Assembly (NCBI GenBank): GCA_958510875.1
Contig: OY294067.1
Span: 259,595,736-259,659,735, forward strand
DNA length: 64,000 nt
DNA from: Endomychus coccineus
Taxonomy: Eukaryota > Arthropoda > Insecta > Coleoptera > Endomychidae
Direction: 5' to 3'
The translations under genes and the position numbers were made by a program. A model generated the notes under the pieces. That model had not been told where the DNA came from. It saw only the letters and a program-made list of their open reading frames with translations, and made no database searches. Positions 57,430 through 64,000 of the stretch are shown here, in pieces. The stretch's first letter is position 1. Each line of letters opens with the position of its first letter.

Positions 57430-57540
57430 GTTAAAATATTGAGGTCATTTCGGCTACCAAGTAGTCATCATCAGAATGAACTAAATTAGGAATCAAATGT
57501 GCCTGTTTGAAATATATTTTGAAAGTTCATCAGTACTTTA
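57430..57540 (-). repeat. PLE pseudo-LTR piece, 5' of the minus-strand PLE
   Basis: The complement of this stretch matches 19805-19900: an ACAG/CAGG-T-CAAAT start, AATTTAGTT, the hammerhead, and AGTATT..TAG after it. It lies upstream of the minus-strand PLE remnant, as the 5' copy of a pseudo-LTR should. Confidence 0.65.
57440..57480 (-). ncRNA. Hammerhead-like motif, type B
   Basis: CTGATGA (complement of 57468-57474) is followed by a stem II with CTAC-TTG-GTAG and an outer G-C, then GAAA (complement of 57448-57451). Unlike the 19.85-kb copy there is no 5-nt insertion before stem II, so the core-helix spacing is closer to the consensus. One A-C mismatch sits in stem II. Stem III and stem I are poorly formed. 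Confidence 0.6.
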
Positions 57541-57664
57541 AAAATATTTTCAGTGGATAGGGAGATTACTTCTTATTTATAATATAATAAGATTCTTGAC
57601 CCAGTATGAATTATATAAAAAATTCTCGGGAATTAGGTCACATTAACACTCTGTTATAAATGTT

Positions 57665-57708
57665 CGTCTTTACGTACGTTTCGGTCTCACGACCATCATC
57701 AGAAGACT
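57665..57708 (-). ncRNA. Type I hammerhead ribozyme candidate, type C, best copy
   Basis: On the minus strand: stem I of 5 bp (GTCTT with AAGAC), CTGATGA (complement of 57696-57702), a single U, then stem II GGTC-GTGA-GACC, GAAA (complement of 57679-57682), a minimal stem III A-CG-(TA)-CG-T, and A as the nucleotide before the cleavage point. That point is predicted between the complements of 57671 and 57670. All invariant core bases are present. The very short stem III is typical of hammerheads in PLEs and some satellites, which may act as dimers. Confidence 0.78.
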
Positions 57709-58078
57709 TATTTTGTCAAGAAGGGGTTAACTAAAACTAATTAGCACAAGCATCCATATCGCACAATTTTCAAACAAAAAGCTCACGCCGTCGAAACGAA
57801 CAGAACCACGAATAATCGAAAATTGTATCGTTAATATTAAAGTATAGATTTTTTTGTAACAAGAAACCACTGTTAAGTAATATTCTCATAATGTACAAAC
57901 GCATATTGCTATGGTCTCAAAGCAACTGGAGTTCGAAGCTATTTGTTTGTAATAACTCGACCCAGATGTAGATTTATGACGTACTTGAAAAGGTTCTAGA
58001 CCTTGGAATTTACTTTACTTCAAGCGTTCTTCCTAAAATATACTTTTAACATTATAAAGACTTATTTTTGACAAAATA

Positions 58079-58122
58079 AGCCTTCTGATGATGGTCGTGA
58101 GACCGAAACGTACGTAAAGACG
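58079..58122 (+). ncRNA. Type I hammerhead ribozyme candidate, type C, right arm
   Basis: CTGATGA (58085-58091), the same U plus GGTC-GTGA-GACC stem II, GAAA (58105-58108), stem III 58108-58115 with a TA loop, A58116 before the predicted cleavage, and the 3' strand of stem I AAGACG (58117-58122). The 5' strand of stem I has one substitution (CCTT instead of TCTT), which breaks one pair. It is otherwise identical to the left-arm copy. Confidence 0.75.
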
Positions 58123-58179
58123 AACATTTATAACAGAGTGTAAATATGACCTAATTCCCGAGAATTTTTTATATACTTC

Positions 58180-60255
58180 TTATTTATTGTATCCACAGTG
58201 TGAACTCTTTTCATAATTTATTACTAACAATTAAAATATGGCTTGACGTTTTGAACTGCTAAGGCTGAATTCAATACATTTTCCGTCAAAATTTTGAATT
58301 CTAAATGGCGAATTTGGCGAATATATTTCAGCTTTAGTATTGAAATAAGATGACTTCAGGTTACCAATTTGAATAGTTATATGTCATTACCTATCTCTGA
58401 AGATTGGTCAAATATGGCAAACTGGTGTTTTCAAAGTCCGATGTCCGGATAATTTTTTTAATTCTTTGTATTTGTAGTAGTCAACCGCTTAATATGAAGA
58501 CGTATTTCCAATCCAAGGTACATTATCAGACATAAAGCCGTGTTCACAAAACTTCAGAAATTTCATGGATATCTTTTTTTAACAAAAATGAAAATATGGC
58601 GAAAGCTTATAATTATTTATTAATAGAATGTAGATTTACATGGAAAATTCTGTATTGTTTATAAGGTCAAAAGGGGCGGCGCAACAGGTCTTGTTCATCT
58701 GTGGAATTATTGAAAAATAAAAACTACCCACATGAAACCTTTTTTCTGAAGGAGTATGTGATTTCAAATTGAATATTTTACTTTCAATTCAAAGCGGTTT
58801 GACCTTGAAGAACTCCAAATTTTGTGTACAGCGGCGCCGTTTCCAGAATGAAGCCGCTTCTCGGACCCCCGCTGTCCCTATCGAAGGTTTCGAATCGAAA
58901 CATCACCGAATGTTTAGGGTAGATATGGCCCTGTACATTACAGTAGTGAAATATTTACCACATTTAAGGATGGTCGCAATTTCATTGCTGTTCATACTGT
59001 ACCTAGATATTTCTTAGTTTATTTAAATCGATTATCTAAATGTTCGAAATAACGCTCGGAATCGGAATCTAGAATATAATGTTATTTGTAAGTTGGCTAC
59101 AAGTGAAGAATCTTTTTTACAATAGCATGTTAGATAAGTAGATCAGGAGAAATCGTTGCTAGGCAACTGGAAGGTTGGTGTGATGAGGAGACGTTCCAAA
59201 TCCCTCTCATCCAAATATCCACGCTTACTTGATCTTACTTTTTAGTACCTAGCACGACCAAAATATCTAAATAATACTGAGGCTTGTATGCTCCCATTGT
59301 ATAATGCATTATGGACTTGATGAGAATTTAATTCTCTGTATTATCTTTTTCGTTACTATAAAACTTTTCAAGGATACTTCAGAGTTGGTGCTGAGTTTTA
59401 TGATAGATATTAAAATGTTGATTACGTTGGAAGTATACAATAAAACTTATTGTACAGTTATCACCAATCTAATACACGTCTTACATATTATTTTATCAGC
59501 ATTTGTATTCCATTAGACACAATGATTGATAATTCGTATTCATAGTTTTATAGGGTTTTGAGAGGAAATGTATGTTCAACCGTAATAAAGGGAATCACTA
59601 CCATCTAATATATTATCTTCAATTGAATGACTGTAGGAAATCTAGTGAATAATGGAAATGACATTGATGTATATAATATGGTTTCTCTCAAGTTCGAGTA
59701 TGCAAAGTGTTCTAGATTTGAACGGACTTTTCAAAGTCAAATTTACCAGATCAGTATCAGGATCAAGACCACTCTTTGAACTGAAATAAAATCATGCGTT
59801 CGACGATTACGGTTTTTACTAATTTTTTAATCCGCGTTAATGTAAATGAAATTTGCTATAAATATTGCACCCTTCATACGAACGGTGACGTTTACTGATT
59901 TCAGGCAATATTGGAGATTTTTCCAACGATAAGTTTCCAAACATTGTCATCAACCAGTGAACCATCCTCATCGTTCTTGATATTCAATATATACTATTCA
60001 ACGGAAACTAAGTGACAAAATAATTAGAGCTTTCCAGAGTAATGCTGGATATACTGTCACGTGCTATGTAGAGGGATGTATTTTGAGATCATCTGTGTCT
60101 CTCACGAACAGTTTGAGCTGTTATGATCCATCATTTTATGAGCTTTACGCCTGTACCTATGCCTTGTGAACATTACGTGCTTATATGAAATATCAAAAAC
60201 ATCACACTATGGCACGCTTTTTTCCCTCTTAGGAGTCCAACTTCAAGAAATCCTT
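58180..60255. other. PLE pseudo-LTR tail at the start, otherwise no gene
   Basis: 58190-58215 repeats the GTATCCACAGTGTGAACTC block. The remainder is AT-rich with unrecognised ORFs (for example 58769-59017, 59304-59516). Confidence 0.45.
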
Positions 60256-60420
60256 TCGCGATGAGTGCCTACGTCGTATAAGGAACCCGCACGCATTATA
60301 GTTTGGAAAATTTCCTGATGAGTGGAGTGAGTGGTATTTGCTTTTTATGTATTACTAGAACGTGAGATAAGGCGTCTGCTCCGCCGCCGCCATGTCATTC
60401 CATGAGTTTTAAGACTTAAT
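60256..60420. repeat. Dispersed repeat, copy 1
   Basis: Shares an ordered set of words with 60705-60860: TATAAGGAACC, ATAGTTT, GATGAGT.A.TGAGT, GTATTTG.TTTTAT and AGAATAG/AGAACGTG. I infer two diverged fragments of one repeat family, identity unknown. Confidence 0.5.
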
Positions 60421-60704
60421 GCATATTTCAAATTAGTAGAAACAGCAGAAAGAGTGGTAAGAAGTGAAATTATATTATCATGTGGAAGTTTATTTGAATT
60501 TACAGGGTTATTTAAGTTCTGTAATGGTTTGTTTCGGACGTTACGGGACTTTCGATGTATCAGCTGTTTGTCATGTGAGCGTTACATGACTTGTTGATGG
60601 GTTGGGCGTTATCAGTCATAAGATATGTAGTCTGGACTGTGATGATGATTCATTAATCTATGTGCCATGTGTGTATGTCATATAAATTGTACGGGATTAT
60701 ATTA

Positions 60705-60860
60705 GCAATACGCCTTATAAGGAACCTATCCAAGTTTCGCATCTGACATGTTCATAGTTTTGAAGATTGCATGATGAGTCACTGAGTCAGGCAGTCAGTC
60801 GTATTTGTCTTTTATATATAGATATAGATAGAGATTAGAATAGCGTCTTGATCACCAATC
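60705..60860. repeat. Dispersed repeat, copy 2
   Basis: Diverged partner of 60256-60420, ending in a TATATATAGATATAGATAG stretch. Confidence 0.5.
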
Positions 60861-60864
60861 AATA

Positions 60865-62340
60865 AGGAACCTCCGATTCATTAAAAAACAAGCATTTACT
60901 ATACAGAAGTAAACCGGTATGAATCAGAATTAAATGTACCATTAATGAAATCCGTTTTAAGCCTGAACATTCGATCGTGACGCCACAAGCCAGAGGCTAT
61001 GTTACAGCTGGTCACCCGTAGAATGCTGCCATACCGACAGTAAAACAAAAGTTTTATTCACTCTTTAGGACATATATGAAGACTTCCTGTTTAAACGGGG
61101 CTGCCAGACGTGAACTGAGTCCTTAGTTGCACCCCATTTGCTTTTACTAATGTTAAAAACCTGTCTTCTAATGGATCTGTCCGGAATTTAATTTGTGATT
61201 TAAATTGAGCTCATTGAAACAATACTTAATAATTGTTAAAATTCCGTGTATGTACATGCACTATATGTCGATATTGTTAATTTATTCAAAGCCGAACTAG
61301 ACCTCCACGATCTACCCAATTCAATAAATTTCTTGAGAACTTGATTTTCGAATCATTTTCTGAGTTACTTTTGATGGTAACTTCCCAATGTCCCTTAGTT
61401 GTTGCCTTTTGGGCGGGATTTTACATTCATTATTTTCCAGCAAGTCGATATAATATTTATAAATTGGGCTATGGATTTGGAATGCTCTATAAATTAAAGT
61501 ACAGCCTGTACTAACTCACCGAATACCTTGAGGGATACTTCAATATTTTGACGTTCCAAATTTGTAGGATTTGTAGGAGTGCTCTCAAATTCATAGAATA
61601 TCCAAATTTTCACAATTTGTCATGTTCATGCATTTTTTAAATCATAAGATGAGGCAACGTCCTTTTCTCTCTGCAAGGTTGGTATACTGCATAGTTTGAT
61701 TGGATTTTTAATTTAGCCAATCATTCCTTACACGTTTGAGAATATGAACCGAATCGAATAAATAAAATAATGGTCTTGAATTATTAACTAGATGAGGATA
61801 CACGATAACGTTATGCTTAGAAAAATTGTTCATGTCTTTGAAGGCATTATTGTCATAGATAAAACAAAATATTTTTCATCCAATTTGTTCTAATTTCATA
61901 ATAATTGACGAAATTTACACTTAGTACGGTACAGCTACAAGAATCTTGTTCTGTTATAGATGTTACCATGAAATCTTTCACAGGGACAGCCGATATCCAT
62001 TGCTCCTGTAGATATGTTTATTTAAACTGAACATTTGGACTTTTGGCGCATTGTTGTAATTTCCCTTGCAGCCAGAAGCACAACATTTATTCGGCAATTA
62101 ACTAACAATGTCAGTGTACGTACTACGCGAAACGGGGTAAGAACCAAAATAAACATTTACTCACGAAGCCATTTTTCAAGGCACTTCATTCAGTTGTAAA
62201 ACACTTATACGAGCTTATTTACAGGTAAAATATGTTCCAATTACCCGAGAACACCTTAGGAACAGGTGCAACATATAATTTTTCACACGTAAGAGTAGAA
62301 ACTCTGTTTAATTCTAATATTTATCACCTGTCATAAATCA
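60865..62340. other. No gene seen
   Basis: AT-rich, no supported features. Confidence 0.5.
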
Positions 62341-62348
62341 ATACTGGC

Positions 62349-62400
62349 TATGTGCCTTAACGATACTGTCGTATGCGCCTTAACGATACTGTCGTATGCT
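62349..62400. repeat. 23-25 bp tandem duplication
   Basis: The word GCCTTAACGATACTGTCGTA, with its short flanks, occurs twice head to tail. Confidence 0.9.
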
Positions 62401-63380
62401 ACGTATCTTCTCAAATCCTCTTGTTGATGACGTCACACTAAGATCTGTACTTAGCGTTCAATCCTTCTACTATATAGGGTAACCTCAAAATAACGATTCA
62501 TGAGCAGTCGCGTATGCATTCGCACATTTTCATGTGAACGATGCAAAGCGTTCCATCCAAATGGAAATGAAGTTATACAGAGACATATGACTCAAATCTC
62601 TACTGTCTACGAATTTTTACAAATGACAACGTAGATATTGGAAAAGCAACTCGTTCGGGAGACGAATGTTGTATATAACTCGGGAACAGTCCAAGGCGTA
62701 AACATTTATAAAGCGAAATGGGATGAACCATTTTGAAAATTCATTTCTCATCAATTTCACCCTCCAGTTGTGCGTCACATATAGCGCTCGCGATGATAGA
62801 CAGAACTATTTATCTGGATAGAATGTGTTATTATTCTCTACATGATAAATCTTTCTTGCTCTCTTTGTAGAAACTTGATAAAACTCTATGTTAGTTGCAA
62901 AGTTTCGCGATGATAAATAATCCTGACTATGATGAATATTTTTTAATCCTTGGTGGATTTGATTTATGTTCCTCTACCGCTAAAGTTTCCAGTTTCGGAA
63001 TCACATCTTCCGTTATCGTACTGAACACGTACTGATACATTAACTTGTCAAAGTCTTTCGCAACTGTATAATCGATCCCAGATAAGTACATGGTGTAAGT
63101 TATTGATGTAGTTTATCTACTCTTCTTTAGTTATTATTCTATTCGAATCATACTTTTCAATAGGTATCTTTGGGGTATCTGGACTGATTTATGTTTCAAT
63201 GAATATCTAAAATTTGAGGTAAAAACCAGGTATTATTTTTGTTTTGTAAGACAGTTTTACCTACAAAAATATTCTTGAATTTAATGTTATACTACTGAGT
63301 TAAATTCAGTTTTCGGGATTTTTATATTCTGTTAAATCCATATATTTGAATCCCATGGCTTTATTCCGAGTTCGCCCGCA
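62401..63380. other. No gene seen
   Basis: No ORF or repeat that I can support. Confidence 0.5.
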
Positions 63381-63384
63381 ATTC

Positions 63385-63870
63385 CTACAAAAAAATTGAA
63401 TTAAAAAATTTCATTAGTGAAAACACGGTATCTGCTTTACAAATTGAAGAAAATTGAATTTGTTCATTAAATAGTATCAACAAAATGTGTGCCGTTACAC
63501 AAATAATACTATAGTTATTTTCTAATAAAATTGATATAAAATAAAAAAAATGAAAATAAATTGATTGAACTATTTAAATAATATCACTTAATAAAGTATA
63601 CTTACAAACAAACATATGAATCTTGACTATCAAAACTAACGAAAACTTGAATTAAAAAATTAAATTATTTAAATCGCAGTATCTGCTTTAAGAAATCAAT
63701 AAAATTAGATTTGTTCATGTAAATAGTATCAACAAAATTTGTGTCGTTACACAAATTATACTATACATATTTTCTGACAAAATTAATTTATATTATAAAG
63801 AGCTTAATGAAAATTAAAATAAAATAATTGAACTATTTAAATAATATTACTTAATAATTTATACTGATTT
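63385..63870. repeat. Two-copy tandem repeat, about 245-bp unit
   Basis: Both units contain GTATCTGCTTTA, an AATAGTATCAACAAAAT word, GT.GTTACACAAAT followed by ATACTATA, and TTGAACTATTTAAATAATAT in the same order. The first lies at about 63430-63595 and the second at about 63680-63860. AT-rich and non-coding. Confidence 0.8.
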
Positions 63871-64000
63871 TGAATTAACGATATGTCATCACTTACATTA
63901 AAGTATTTAGAATCATTATTTTCACGTACAAAAATTATTTTTCCGCCGCCATCTATTTGGAGCGCCCTCTTCTGGCCATCGATGGCCAGATTTGAAGATA

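Larger units (their letters stand above)
57613..58175. mobile_element. Inverted-repeat element with a hammerhead in each arm
   Basis: Arms 57613-57720 and 58067-58175 are near-perfect inverted repeats (about 108 bp) ending in AATTCTCGGGAATTAGGTCA. The 346-bp centre is AT-rich and non-coding. Each arm carries a complete hammerhead consensus pointing outward. The flanks carry PLE pseudo-LTR tail sequences (57531-57600, 58190-58215). It may be a short non-autonomous element that uses PLE machinery. Confidence 0.8.

Noticed and set aside
58769..59017. 82-codon plus ORF with a hydrophobic C-terminus
   Set aside because: TTG-type start, no recognisable domain and no supporting context, so treated as chance.
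1..64000. tRNA, rRNA and bacterial-type promoters or operons
   Set aside because: No cloverleaf with A and B boxes or conserved rRNA core was noticed, and gene organisation is not prokaryotic. A tRNAscan or Rfam run would be needed to exclude small RNAs.

Overview
The window reads as intergenic, repeat-rich DNA from an animal, most likely an insect. It is strongly AT-rich, has no operon-like gene packing and no long conserved host ORFs, and its mobile elements are of kinds common in arthropods: Penelope-like retroelements (PLEs), non-LTR retrotransposons, Tc1/mariner-type and hAT DNA transposons, foldback elements and satellites. A beetle is plausible, but nothing here proves the order. I found no protein-coding host gene, tRNA or rRNA that I can support. 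Nearly all short ORFs are chance or repeat-derived.

Layout. 0-4.4 kb: AT-rich DNA with a short inverted repeat carrying a degenerate hammerhead-ribozyme-like fold (338-430) and an old dispersed repeat pair (1.8-2.8 kb). 4.4-8.4 kb: a 287-bp satellite array, homogeneous in the middle and decayed at the left. 10.3-11.8 kb: a MITE and a dead non-LTR reverse transcriptase (RT, minus strand). 19.1-21.5 kb: two PLE 3' portions, the first with a GIY-YIG endonuclease followed by a hammerhead motif, then a tetranucleotide repeat and a non-LTR tail. 24-28.7 kb: non-LTR fragments and a 1.2-kb foldback element. 29.7-30.9 kb: an internally deleted, nearly palindromic mariner-type element. 35.2-37.5 kb: a 2.3-kb element with long inverted arms built of internal repeats and a small CxxC...HxxC ORF. 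39.3 kb and 42.5 kb: more non-LTR debris. 43.5-44.1 kb: a cluster of four hammerhead copies in alternating orientation. 45.1-47.5 kb: an almost complete mariner-superfamily element of DD41D spacing, with about 475-bp inverted repeats, a TA duplication, a 59-nt intron and a single nonsense codon. 47.8-48.1 kb: a PLE endonuclease fragment. 48.5-50.9 kb: a minisatellite with higher-order periodicity. 52-53.6 kb: a non-LTR RT and a hAT transposase remnant. 55.4-56.2 kb: a second copy of the 11-kb RT family. 56.4-57.5 kb: a minus-strand PLE remnant. 57.6-58.2 kb: an inverted-repeat element with one good hammerhead motif in each arm. 58-64 kb: mostly featureless, with small duplications.

The unifying theme is PLE biology. 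At least three sequence types of hammerhead-like motif are present, one lying directly downstream of a PLE endonuclease domain. This fits the known association of type I hammerheads with the pseudo-LTRs of Penelope-like elements. The most distinctive items are the opposed-hammerhead inverted-repeat elements, the near-intact DD41D transposon and the 35.2-37.5 kb long-armed element. All identifications come from reading motifs by eye; no database search was run.
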